A stretch of DNA of 64,000 bases from JBOGUF01 sp050696075 (GTDB lineage: Bacteria > Chloroflexota > Chloroflexia > Thermomicrobiales > UBA6265): assembly GCA_050696075.1 (NCBI GenBank), contig JBOGUF010000126.1:71306-135305 (forward strand), read 5' to 3'. Below, piece after piece: positions 43,564 to 51,842 of this stretch (position 1 is its first letter; every line of letters starts with the position of its first letter). A program made the position numbers and the translations under genes. The notes under the pieces are model-generated. The model searched no databases. It worked only from the letters and a program-made list of their open reading frames with translations, and was not told the DNA's origin.

Positions 43564-44115
43564 ATGGCCGTCGCCACCAAACACGTCACCGCCGAAGACC
43601 TCGCGGCTATGGAGCCGGATGAGGAACGGTGGGCGCTCATTCGAGGAGAGCTGGTCCGCATGCCGCCGGCTGGATACCGTCATGGCCGGGTCGCCGCCCG
43701 CGTCGAGCGCCCGCTGACCGACTTCGTCGAAGGCCAGGACCGCGGCGTGGTCGTGCGCGAGATCGGTTTTCTCCTCGCGCGCAATCCGGACGTCGTCCTT
43801 GCCCCCGACGTCGCCTTCGTCCGGGGCGATCGGTTGCCGTCCGGCGACGAGGAGCCGGACGGCTACCTGGCGCTGGCGCCGGACCTCGTGGTCGAGGTGG
43901 TTTCGCCGTCGGACCGCACGAGTCGCACGTTGGAGAAGGTCTTCGCCTACCTGGAAGCCGGCGTCCGCCTCGTCCTGCTCGTCGAGCCGCGCCACAAGTC
44001 GGTGACGGTCTACGGGCAGGACCGGCAGGCGCGCATCCTGACCAATGGGGACGAGTTCGACGGCGGCGACATCCTCCCCGGCTTTCGTTTGCCGATCTCC
44101 GCGGTCTTTCGGTAA
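43564..44115 (+). CDS. Uma2-family putative endonuclease (DUF820)
   Basis: The 183-residue protein has a PD-(D/E)xK-like core: YRHGRVAARVERPL, LAPDVAFVRGDRL, DLVVEVVSPSDRT, then EKVFAYLEAGVRLVLLVEP. These proteins occur as multiple lone copies in Chloroflexota and cyanobacteria and their role is unclear. Start chosen at ATG 43564 with GGAG ten bases upstream. It lies between the broken GNAT gene and the GMC oxidoreductase. Confidence 0.85.
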   Translation: MAVATKHVTAEDLAAMEPDEERWALIRGELVRMPPAGYRHGRVAARVERPLTDFVEGQDRGVVVREIGFLLARNPDVVLAPDVAFVRGDRLPSGDEEPDGYLALAPDLVVEVVSPSDRTSRTLEKVFAYLEAGVRLVLLVEPRHKSVTVYGQDRQARILTNGDEFDGGDILPGFRLPISAVFR

Positions 44116-44133
44116 CCGCCGACACCAAACAGG

Positions 44134-45669
44134 ATGAGTGACCGCATCGGATTGTCCACTCCCCGCTACGCCGACACGATCATCGCCGGCGGCGGCGCCG
44201 CCGGCGCGGTCGTCGCGAGCTTGCTCGCGGCACGATCCGACCAGTCGATCGTGGTCCTGGAAGCAGGACCGGACTACGGGCCGCTGGCGGCGAATGGCTG
44301 GCCGGCCGAGTTGAAGGACGCCAGCCGGCTCGCCGACACCCACGATTGGGCGTTCGACAGCGGCTCGTGCTACCCCGACCGCACCGTGCTCTTCCAGCGC
44401 GCCCGCGTCATCGGCGGCTGCTCCGCGCACAACGGCTGCGCCGCGATCTGGGGCAGCCGCCTCGACTACGACGCCTGGGCCGCCGCCGGCAACACCGGCT
44501 GGGCGACAGACAACCTCGTGCCCCTCTTCCACTCGGCCAACCAGCGGCTGCGCGTTCGGCAACCGGGTCCGGATGAGATAACGCCCTTTCAGCAGGCGTG
44601 CCTCGACGCCGCACCGGCTGCCGGCATCCCGCTCGTCGACGATTTGAACGACCTGGACGAGCACGTCGGCATGGCCGCCAGCCCGGTCAACATCGACCAA
44701 GGCGTCCGCTTCAACACCGCCTTCGGCTACCTCGATCCGGTCCGCGACCGGCCAAACTTGACCGTGCTCGGCAATATGCTGGTCGACCGGCTGCTCCTCG
44801 ATGGCGACCGCGTCACCGGCGTCACCGCCATCGGGCCGGACGGACCGGTCTCCATCGCGGCCGGCCGCGTCATCGTCGCCGGCGGCGCCTATGGTTCGCC
44901 CGCCATCCTCCTCCGCTCCGGCATCGGCGACCCGGACCAGCTCCAGCAGGTGGGCGTCACCCCAACTCACGACCTATCGGGCGTCGGCCGCAACCTGCAC
45001 GACCACCCATCCATCTTCTTGACCTTCGCCGGCAGCCCGGAGCTACTGCGGCGGATGCGCGTCTTCGGCGCCAGCCATTGGCTGCCCGACGAGCAGACAA
45101 TCGCCAAGGCGCGCTCCTCCCATTGCCGCGAGGCGTTCGATCTCCATCTCTACCCGGTCAGTTCGCCCAACCCGGACGATCCCGCCGCCCGGACCTGGGC
45201 CATTTTCGCCGCCTGCATGACGCCACGGTCCCGCGGCACGCTCACGCTGGCGAGCGCGGACCCGGCGACCCCTCCCGTGATCGACCACCAATACCTCCGC
45301 GACGTCGACGGCCACGACCGCCGCGTCCTGGTCGACGCGGTGCATCTCGCCCGCGCCATGGCCGCGGCCCCGTCGCTGAAGCACTTGATCGGCGCTGAGC
45401 TCGCCCCTGGACCGGACACGCAAACCGACGATGCCATCGCGAATTGGATCGACGCAACCGTCCAGCACTACTTCCACCCGGTCGGCGCCTGCAAGATGGG
45501 CCCCGCCTCCGACCCGGAGGCGGTCGTCGACCCCACCGGCCGCATCCACGGCCTTGCCAACGCCTACGTCGCCGACTGCTCGATCATGCCCGTGATCCCG
45601 CGGGCCAATACGAACATCCCGGCGGTCGTCGTCGGGGAGCGGATCGGACGATGGCTGGTGGATCACTGA
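44134..45669 (+). CDS. GMC-family FAD-dependent oxidoreductase
   Basis: The 511-residue flavoprotein oxidises an alcohol, as in choline dehydrogenase and glucose-methanol-choline relatives. The FAD loop is IIAGGGAAGAVVASLLA, then VVLEAGPDYG, RVIGGCSAHNGCAAIWG and the C-terminal signature with catalytic His (YFHPVGACKMG) and the second active-site residue in PRANTNIPAVV. The substrate is unknown. It starts 18 bases after the Uma2 stop. No signal peptide is present. Confidence 0.92.
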   Translation: MSDRIGLSTPRYADTIIAGGGAAGAVVASLLAARSDQSIVVLEAGPDYGPLAANGWPAELKDASRLADTHDWAFDSGSCYPDRTVLFQRARVIGGCSAHNGCAAIWGSRLDYDAWAAAGNTGWATDNLVPLFHSANQRLRVRQPGPDEITPFQQACLDAAPAAGIPLVDDLNDLDEHVGMAASPVNIDQGVRFNTAFGYLDPVRDRPNLTVLGNMLVDRLLLDGDRVTGVTAIGPDGPVSIAAGRVIVAGGAYGSPAILLRSGIGDPDQLQQVGVTPTHDLSGVGRNLHDHPSIFLTFAGSPELLRRMRVFGASHWLPDEQTIAKARSSHCREAFDLHLYPVSSPNPDDPAARTWAIFAACMTPRSRGTLTLASADPATPPVIDHQYLRDVDGHDRRVLVDAVHLARAMAAAPSLKHLIGAELAPGPDTQTDDAIANWIDATVQHYFHPVGACKMGPASDPEAVVDPTGRIHGLANAYVADCSIMPVIPRANTNIPAVVVGERIGRWLVDH

Positions 45670-45849
45670 GAGGCTAGCGCCCTCCGCATCGGATTCACGA
45701 CGTTTCGCCGGAACAAGATGAAAGCGAACGGTTGCCGAAGGCCACATCGGTCACGTACAATGTGTCCAAACATGCTATCATCATACTTCTTTTCGGCCGG
45801 GGCGCAGTCATCGAGGGCTTCCTGGTTCATGTGAGGTCGAGGGACGGCT

Positions 45850-46872
45850 ATGCATCGCCTTGCTTCTCTTGCGATTCTGCTCGCGCTCGTGTCCACTCAC
45901 ATTGCTTGGTCGCCTGTCAGCATTTCGGCGTCTGACGCTGACGATGCCGCCGACATGGCCTATTACCTGTCCGAGTTGGAAGCCAACGGACAATTCAATG
46001 CGCTCTACGACCTGATTCATCCTGACGCCCATGCGATCATCCCGCGGGCCGCTGTCATCGGCTGGTATCAGACCGAATTCGCTCCGCGCGGAGCCAGCCC
46101 GGCTACCATCGTAGGTGTCAGCGTCACCACATGGACCTGGGCAGTCAACGGCAGGACCTACCCTCGCACCGCTGAGGTGTCGTTCGTCCAGACGTTCTGG
46201 GACGGCGGCGCTGAAACCGTCCTCGAGGATGTCGTCCGTCTCGTCAAGAGTGACGGCGAGTGGCGGTGGTTCTTCGGACGCAGTCGGGAGTTTGTCGAGG
46301 AACAAATCGCACTCTACGTGCCGCAGCCGGTCTTTGGCGGCACGCTCGCCGAACTTGCGATAGCGGACATCGATGCATATTGGTTTGGTGTGTTCGCGGC
46401 CACGGACATGGATTATGAACCTCCCACTGTCGTCCCATATCTTGGATCAGCGACGACCGGTTGTGGCTACCACGATGACGACGGCCCCGGTGGCTACTGT
46501 CAGCTTGATCAGGCGATTTACTATGAGCTGAGCTGGTACGAGTTCATCGTTGAGGAGTTTGGTGATTTCGCTTGGGTCAACGTAATGGCTCACGAATGGG
46601 GCCACCACGTGCAATACACCCTTCGCATCAATGGGATGCCGAACGCCCATGCAGGCTCCCGCACGCTGGAAGAGCTCCAAGCGGATTGTCTCTCCGGCGC
46701 CTATGCCCTCGATGCGAAAACACGAGGTCTGCTCGACATCGGGGACATCTCAGAGGCAGCCTTTCTTGCCGCAACCGTCGGAAGCATCGACCACGGCACC
46801 GGTGACGACCGGCTGACTTCATTCATGCGCGGCTATCTCGATGGCTTGGTAGGCTGTGGCCTCACCCTCTGA
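45850..46872 (+). CDS. Secreted neutral zinc metallopeptidase
   Basis: The protein has 340 residues with a signal peptide (LASLAILLALVSTHIAW). Residues about 28-150 form an NTF2-like or unknown domain. The peptidase part has HEWGH (His248-Glu249-His252) and a distal ligand region in LEELQADCLSGAYALDA, the arrangement of the putative neutral zinc metallopeptidase family (YpfJ type). A GYCQLDQAIYY stretch precedes it. AT-rich promoter-like DNA with ATGTGTCCAAACATGCTATC lies about 90 bases upstream. Confidence 0.85.
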   Translation: MHRLASLAILLALVSTHIAWSPVSISASDADDAADMAYYLSELEANGQFNALYDLIHPDAHAIIPRAAVIGWYQTEFAPRGASPATIVGVSVTTWTWAVNGRTYPRTAEVSFVQTFWDGGAETVLEDVVRLVKSDGEWRWFFGRSREFVEEQIALYVPQPVFGGTLAELAIADIDAYWFGVFAATDMDYEPPTVVPYLGSATTGCGYHDDDGPGGYCQLDQAIYYELSWYEFIVEEFGDFAWVNVMAHEWGHHVQYTLRINGMPNAHAGSRTLEELQADCLSGAYALDAKTRGLLDIGDISEAAFLAATVGSIDHGTGDDRLTSFMRGYLDGLVGCGLTL

Positions 46873-46955
46873 GATCAATCGGGAGGTTACGTCTCAATCT
46901 CGCTTGTTCCTGATATCCTCCGCGCCAACTGAATTCGACTTGGCGGACGGAGGCA

Positions 46956-47870
46956 GTGCACCTCGATATGTCGGACCAACAGATCAGCGTCGGCGGCATC
47001 ATCGGCAGTCTGCGTGCGCGGTCGTACAACCGCGGGTTGTTCAACGCGGCGGTCGAGCTTGCGCCGGCGGGGATGACGCTCCGCGAGCTGCCGATTGGAG
47101 AGCTGCCGCACTACAACCAGGACGTGGAGGACGCGGGGGAGACGGAGACGGTCCGCGTGAACTGGCGCGACCTGCTGCTGCCCGAAGTCGACAACATCCG
47201 AGCGGCGCAGGCGTGGTTTGCCGGGCTGGGCGACACGGAAGCGGCGCTGCGCCTGGTGACCGCGCTGACACGACTGTGGTGGATTACTGGAGACACAGCC
47301 GGCGCGCTGCGGTCGCTCACGGAGTATCTGGATCGGCCCGACCCGGTCGCGCCGGCCGTGCGGGCGAAGGCGTTGGTGGTGGCGGCCAGGTTCGAAGCCG
47401 CCGGCGGCGACTGCCCGCGCGGCCTCTATCTCCGCGTCGACGGAGCATGCCCGATGAGCCGCGGTGGCAACGACGACCGCGTCGGCGCGGCGCACCGCGC
47501 GGCCGGGAGCTGCCAGGGCGACCGCGCCCTCGGCGAATCCTGCGCCTCCCCGGATGCCCGCGTCTCCGGCCACTGCATCGACGACAAAGGCACCCGCGAC
47601 GCCAGCGGCGTCTGCATCTTCCCCGGCAACTGGAAATTTTGCGACTACACTTGCGCCGACGGCCGGCGGTATCGCCACGTCCGCGGGGGCGACGGCGCCT
47701 GCATGGTGGGGTCGTTCGCCTCCTGCGTCCCGGTGTTCCCCGAGATTGAAGGGGCGCCCGGCGACTTCTGCCAGGGTCACGACCAGTGCATATCGGGCCT
47801 TTGTTGCAATGAGCAGTGTTGTGACAGTGGCCAGCGATGCAATGGGTATCTTGGAGCTTGCACCGGGTGA
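46956..47870 (+). CDS. Mosaic ORF: FMN-reductase start, LuxR-type TPR piece and Cys-rich tail
   Basis: The single 304-residue frame joins three unrelated pieces. Residues about 5-59 (SVGGIIGSLRARSYNRGLFN, IGELPHYNQDVED) are the start of an NADPH-dependent FMN reductase, which stops where the rest of the flavodoxin fold should follow. About 65-148 (WRDLLLPEVDNIRAAQAWF, LRLVTALTRLWWITGD) is like the helical-repeat part of large LuxR/AfsR-type regulators. About 150-304 holds 18 cysteines (CISGLCCNEQCCDSGQRC), like secreted Cys-rich repeats. No export signal exists. A fusion of gene debris is likeliest; whether it is expressed is unknown. Confidence 0.6.
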   Translation: MHLDMSDQQISVGGIIGSLRARSYNRGLFNAAVELAPAGMTLRELPIGELPHYNQDVEDAGETETVRVNWRDLLLPEVDNIRAAQAWFAGLGDTEAALRLVTALTRLWWITGDTAGALRSLTEYLDRPDPVAPAVRAKALVVAARFEAAGGDCPRGLYLRVDGACPMSRGGNDDRVGAAHRAAGSCQGDRALGESCASPDARVSGHCIDDKGTRDASGVCIFPGNWKFCDYTCADGRRYRHVRGGDGACMVGSFASCVPVFPEIEGAPGDFCQGHDQCISGLCCNEQCCDSGQRCNGYLGACTG

Positions 47871-47912
47871 GTCGACGGCGGTCCGGGCCGAAACCCGGAC
47901 CGCCGTGCGGCA

Positions 47913-48314
47913 TCACTGCCCGGTCCAGGCATCGACCCGGATCGTCACCTTATACCGGTGCTCGCCAACGTAACCGCGCGTGTAGTCGGCGCCGGTGTAC
48001 TTGCGGGCGAGCTGGTTGACCCAGGTCAGGTCCTCGTACAGCTCCCAGGCGACGACTTCGCCGCGAATCTCGACGTAGCGTTGCGGATTGGCCGGGTCGA
48101 GGAACGAGATGGCGAGGTGCGGGTCGCGCCGCAGGTTCGCGTACTTCCTCGTCTCCGGCCTGATGCTCAACAACACGTGCTCGCCGTCCCAAATGAACCA
48201 GACCGGGTTCACCCGCGGCCGCCCCCGCTCATCAACCGTGGCGAGATGCCCCAGCGTCGTACTCTCCAGGATGTCGTGAAACCGTTCGGGAACCTGACCG
48301 TGGGGCATCGGCAT
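47913..48314 (-). CDS. PPOX-class (F420- or FMN-dependent) oxidoreductase
   Basis: The split-barrel flavin protein has about 133 residues from the ATG at 48314; ATGs at 48341 and 48308 are alternatives. The fold is marked by LGHLATVDERGRPRVNPVWF, LLSIRPETRKYANLRRDPHLAISFLDP and VEIRGEVVAWE. Members bind F420 or FMN and reduce various substrates; the cofactor cannot be told. The MITE-like element begins about 70 bases upstream of its start. Confidence 0.85.
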   Translation of the reverse strand: MPMPHGQVPERFHDILESTTLGHLATVDERGRPRVNPVWFIWDGEHVLLSIRPETRKYANLRRDPHLAISFLDPANPQRYVEIRGEVVAWELYEDLTWVNQLARKYTGADYTRGYVGEHRYKVTIRVDAWTGQ

Positions 48315-48384
48315 CAGCTTTCTGCTCAAGATGGCACGCATACATGAGCCCGGCACGTCGGCCAGACCGCCGGCCATTATAGGT

Positions 48385-48526
48385 AGGGCTGTGTCAAAGT
48401 CGTCGGGTCGTGCTGCAAAGCCGGGCGGACCCGCGGGTCCGCCCCTCCATTGAGCGTGTCTGGTAGGGGCGGACCTCCGTGTCCGCCCGCGTCCGAATCG
48501 GGGCGTCCCGACTTTGACACAGCCCT
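48385..48526. mobile_element. MITE-like element with 18-bp terminal inverted repeats and 11-bp target duplication
   Basis: Perfect terminal repeats AGGGCTGTGTCAAAGTCG (48385-48402) and its complement (48509-48526) bound a 142-base element. It is flanked by a direct repeat GCCATTATAGG (48373-48383 and 48527-48537), the mark of a transposition event. The interior has GC-rich GGCGGACC/GGTCCGCC inverted repeats and no gene. The ends resemble those of some IS families (GGGCTGT-type), but the parent transposase is not in the window. Confidence 0.85.
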
Positions 48527-48656
48527 GCCATTATAGGGTCGGCCAATGTGCAGCCGGAATTCGTCAACGGTATGATTGCCGCGTTCGCGGAGATTGGTCG
48601 GGCGATGTACGGGCGGTCCGCCCCTACACGATTTTCGCCATCGCGGAGGTGACGCT

Positions 48657-48947
48657 GTGGAAAGGCAACCGAACCCAATTGCGGCACGCGAGATCAGGCG
48701 GCGCGGGATCGGCGCGGTGGACGATCTCCTGGTCTACGGACCGGCGCATGTCACCTGGCGGAACCAACCCCGCTATGTCGTGATGGCCGAAGATCTCTAC
48801 CAAGAGTGGCTGGACAACCTACACGAGGCGTTCGTCGTGCGCGTCCAGGAATCGTTGGAGGATGTGCGGGCCGGACGGGTCTATTCGTTCAACAGGACCG
48901 AGGAAATGATGGAAGCAATCCGCACCTTCGAAGACGACGAGCCGTAG
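48657..48947 (+). CDS. Orphan Phd/YefM-type antitoxin-like protein
   Basis: GTG start with GGAGG eight bases upstream; 96 residues. NPIAAREIRRRGIGAVDDLL, then PRYVVMAEDLYQEWLDNLHE and a C-terminal ESLEDVRAGRVYSFNRTEEM. It is clearly paralogous to the antitoxin at 50170 (PAQEIKQRGISAVDEKL, PRYVVMDAKQYEEWLDDRHE), which has a RelE-type toxin. No toxin follows here; the next gene is a peptidase 53 bases away. It may be a toxin-less relic, or regulate in trans. Confidence 0.75.
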   Translation: MERQPNPIAAREIRRRGIGAVDDLLVYGPAHVTWRNQPRYVVMAEDLYQEWLDNLHEAFVVRVQESLEDVRAGRVYSFNRTEEMMEAIRTFEDDEP

Positions 48948-49000
48948 GGCGGGCCGATCCAACGCGCCGTACTCCAAATGGATCAAGGAGAAAGGTCGCT

Positions 49001-50110
49001 GTGCTCACCCGTGCCGGATGCCAAACACGCCAGGAACGATTCCGCGCGTTGCTTGCAGATCAGCAGATCGACGCCGCCGTCATCACCGACCCGCCCGAGA
49101 TCTACTACCTGACCGGTCAACTCTTCCGCTCGCTGCCCGCATTCCTCTACATCGAACGGGAAGGCGCTTCGTGGCTCGCCGCATCGACCGAGGACGGCGA
49201 CGCCCTGATCGACGACCGCGTCACCTACGAGCCCCATACCCTCTTCACCCTCAACCCCGACCTGATGCGGCGCCTCGCGCGGGTTGTGTCGGCACGACTC
49301 GCCGGCACGCGCCAGGCACGACGCATCGGCTGGCAGGCCGAATCGCTGCCCCGCCTCCTGGGCGACGTCGTAGCGGAAGCGATTCACCCCGACGAATGGG
49401 TCCCCATCGACGATGACATCGCCGCGCTGGAAAAGCGCAAGGACCCGGACGAAGTCGAGCTGTTGCGGAAAGCCATCGGTTGCTCCCTGGCCGCCTACGA
49501 CGCGGATCGCGCCGCCATCGCGCCGGGCGTCAACGAGCTGGTCGTCCTCGAGGCGGGGCACACGGCGGCAACGCTCTACGCGGGCGAAACGGTCCACCAC
49601 GGCGGCGACTACCGCTGCGGCGAGTTCGGCGGCCCGGCCCGCGACCGGGAGATTCAAGCCGGCGAGCTCTACATCATCGACGCCCAATCGACCTACCGCG
49701 GCTACGCGGCCGACCTCTGCCGCGCCTTCGCCGTCTCCGAACCGACGCCGCTGCAACAGGAGGTCTTCGATCTCCTCGCCGCTATCCTCGCCGAACTCCC
49801 GCATCGCGTCCGCCCCGGCGGGCACGGCGCCGAACTCTGGCAGTGGATCGACCGCCGTATCCGCGAGCACCCGCACCTGCGCGAGACCGGCCTGATCCAT
49901 CACGGCGGCCACGGCGTCGGCCTGCGCCCCCACGAGGCGCCCGATATCAACCGCGACCGCGACGGCATCTTCGAGGTCGGCGACGTCGTCTCCTGCGAAC
50001 CTGGCGCCTACTCCCCCGCGCTCAACGCCGGCATCCGCCTGGAGAATACGTTCCTCGTCACCGAATCTGGCTGCGCGTTGCTCTCCGACTATCCCGTGGC
50101 GCTGACCTGA
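49001..50110 (+). CDS. M24-family metallopeptidase (Xaa-Pro dipeptidase-like)
   Basis: GTG at 49001 with AAGGAG upstream; 369 residues. The creatinase-like N-terminal domain has YYLTGQLFRSLPAFLYIERE. The pita-bread catalytic domain has the metal ligands in IIDAQSTYRGYAADLCRAF (two Asp), HHGGHGVGLRPHEAPDI (His), CEPGAY and RLENTFLV (Glu). It likely cleaves dipeptides with proline or is a related aminopeptidase or lyase. It sits between two antitoxin genes, probably by chance. Confidence 0.88.
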   Translation: MLTRAGCQTRQERFRALLADQQIDAAVITDPPEIYYLTGQLFRSLPAFLYIEREGASWLAASTEDGDALIDDRVTYEPHTLFTLNPDLMRRLARVVSARLAGTRQARRIGWQAESLPRLLGDVVAEAIHPDEWVPIDDDIAALEKRKDPDEVELLRKAIGCSLAAYDADRAAIAPGVNELVVLEAGHTAATLYAGETVHHGGDYRCGEFGGPARDREIQAGELYIIDAQSTYRGYAADLCRAFAVSEPTPLQQEVFDLLAAILAELPHRVRPGGHGAELWQWIDRRIREHPHLRETGLIHHGGHGVGLRPHEAPDINRDRDGIFEVGDVVSCEPGAYSPALNAGIRLENTFLVTESGCALLSDYPVALT

Positions 50111-50169
50111 GAGTCCTGGCGCACGGGCACTCCTCCTGGTACGCTGATACGTACGATAAGGAGTACACG

Positions 50170-50448
50170 ATGAACACCATACCAGCGCAAGAAATCAAGC
50201 AACGCGGCATCAGCGCGGTCGATGAAAAGCTGCAAGACGGGCCGGTCTACGTGATCACGAGGAATTGCCCGCGTTATGTCGTCATGGACGCGAAGCAATA
50301 CGAAGAATGGCTTGACGACCGCCACGAGGCGTATCTCAACCGCGTCGAGTTGTCCTTGGCCGACGTTGCAGCCGGCAGGGTCCACGAATTCAAGAATACC
50401 GACGAGATGTGGGCGGCAATCCACAACCTCGACGACGATGAGGCATGA
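50170..50448 (+). CDS. Phd/YefM-type antitoxin
   Basis: The 92-residue protein has AQEIKQRGISAVDEKLQDGP, VYVITRNCPRYVVMDAKQY and a C-terminal toxin-wrapping helix VELSLADVAAGRVHEFKNTD. Upstream, GATACGTACGATAAGGAGTA contains both a -10-like sequence and the ribosome site, so the leader is very short. The stop overlaps the toxin start by four bases. It should bind and neutralise the RelE-type toxin and repress the operon. Confidence 0.82.
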   Translation: MNTIPAQEIKQRGISAVDEKLQDGPVYVITRNCPRYVVMDAKQYEEWLDDRHEAYLNRVELSLADVAAGRVHEFKNTDEMWAAIHNLDDDEA

Positions 50449-50723
50449 GCTTCAGCATCACGTTCTCGCAGCATTTTCTCCGTGAGGCCAAACGGTTCTT
50501 TCGCAAACACCCCGATCTCAGGGAGGAGTATGAACGGGTCTTGGAGGATCTGCGGATCGACCCGCATCAGCCGCGACTCCGTTTGCATCCGCTCACCGGC
50601 AGGCTCAGGGGGCAGCACGCCATAAGTCTGACCTATGCCTACCGCATCACGCTGACTCTGCTTGTCACTGAACACACAATAACGCTGCTTGATATCGGCG
50701 TTCACGATGAGGTCTACCGCTAG
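50445..50723 (+). CDS. RelE/YafQ-type mRNA interferase toxin
   Basis: The 92-residue basic protein has the RelE fold pattern: FSITFSQHFLREAKRFFRKHP, LRIDPHQPRLRLHPLTGRLRG, and the final strands AYRITLTLLVTEHTITLLDIG with HDEVYR. Such toxins cut mRNA on the ribosome. It overlaps the antitoxin gene by four bases and converges on the succinate dehydrogenase anchor gene with a 17-base gap. Confidence 0.85.
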   Translation: MSFSITFSQHFLREAKRFFRKHPDLREEYERVLEDLRIDPHQPRLRLHPLTGRLRGQHAISLTYAYRITLTLLVTEHTITLLDIGVHDEVYR

Positions 50724-50740
50724 CGTCCGACCTTCGCCGC

Positions 50741-51631
50741 CTACAACTCCGCCGCAAAGATGATGATCGCGCTCGGAATCGTCAGCAGGACCGAGCCAAT
50801 CAGCGCCATCCAGAAGAGCTGCTGTTGCCGGCGGGTGCCCATCGACCAGAAGTCGACCAGGATGATGCGAATGCCGTTCAGCGTGTGGTAGATCACCGCG
50901 CCCACGAGCATGATCTCCATCGGCAGCAGGAACGGGTTGGCGTAGACCTCGACCGTCTCATCATAGATCTCGCGGCCAAAACCGATCAGCATAATGTCGA
51001 TGATGTGGACCAGGAGGAAGAAGAGAACGCCCAGCCCGGTCGCCCGGTGCAACACCCAGGCGTACTGCCCGACGTCGCCGGTGTAGATCGGCGGCCCACC
51101 CGCGCGCAGGCTGCGCGCCACCCAGATGGCAAAGACGACCGAGCCGGCGTAGGTGACGAAAGCGAAGACAAAGAGCGACCAGACCAAAATGTCCGCGATC
51201 CAATGGGCGTCCGCCAGCGGCCCCTCATTCGCCGCGGAGGCCGCCTCGTCGAAGGTGAAGATGGTGATCGTCCCGATCGCGGTGAAGACGATCCCGATCA
51301 CCCAGACAGTCGCGTAGCTGAGGTTGCGCCACCCCGCCGCGCGGATGAAGTCGGTGATCGAGAAACGCAACCCGAGCAGCCCATGCCAGAGAGCCATGAT
51401 CAGGAGCAGCCAGTCGAAAGAGCGCCAGAGGATGTTGGCCCAGCGGTCCGCGACAAAGGAGAAGGTGGTCTCCGACGGCACGTTCAGGTAGTGAGTGACG
51501 AAGATGTGGCCGAGCGCCAGGACGACGAGCATCGCGCCGGAGATGCGGAGGAAGTACCAGGAGATCTGGTCGGCGCCGGGAATGCTCCCGCCGATGCCGC
51601 CCCGCCCCCGCTCCGACGTGAGCATTGCCAT
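50741..51631 (-). CDS. Fused SdhD-SdhC membrane anchor of succinate dehydrogenase
   Basis: About 296 residues. The first half (ISWYFLRISGAMLVVLALGH, THYLN, RWANILWRSFDWLLLIMALWHG) matches the SdhD-type anchor. The second half, after a linker near residue 155, has the SdhC signature QYAWVLHRATGLGVLFFLLVH and NGIRIILVDFW. Together they give six to seven helices and His ligands for heme b. Normally these are two separate subunits. Catalytic sdhA/sdhB are not in the window. ATGs at 51649, 51631 and 51625 are all possible; 51631 is used. Confidence 0.85.
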   Translation of the reverse strand: MAMLTSERGRGGIGGSIPGADQISWYFLRISGAMLVVLALGHIFVTHYLNVPSETTFSFVADRWANILWRSFDWLLLIMALWHGLLGLRFSITDFIRAAGWRNLSYATVWVIGIVFTAIGTITIFTFDEAASAANEGPLADAHWIADILVWSLFVFAFVTYAGSVVFAIWVARSLRAGGPPIYTGDVGQYAWVLHRATGLGVLFFLLVHIIDIMLIGFGREIYDETVEVYANPFLLPMEIMLVGAVIYHTLNGIRIILVDFWSMGTRRQQQLFWMALIGSVLLTIPSAIIIFAAEL

Positions 51632-51752
51632 CGTCCTCGGCTCCTCCATTCCTGCTCGCGCGGTGAACCCGCGCTCCCACCCCCGCCCCGGTGCGCCATT
51701 GTACGACCACTCGCCGCACCGCGGCAGTTGCGGGCGCCTGCCGATCGCCCCT

Positions 51753-51832
51753 CCCCGTCATGCCGATCGCGGAGAGGAATCTCGCCCACAAGGCCGACGC
51801 AAGAGATTCCTCGCGGACTCGGATTGTCGGGG
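51753..51832. repeat. Dispersed inverted repeat, CCCCGTCATKCCGA family
   Basis: Arms CCCCGTCATGCCGA and TCGGATTGTCGGGG with inner perfect boxes GAGGAATCTC (51774-51783) and GAGATTCCTC (51803-51812). It has the same architecture as 32206-32286 and lies between the SDH anchor gene and the VWA gene. Confidence 0.75.
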
Positions 51833-51842
51833 CTACTGTGCC

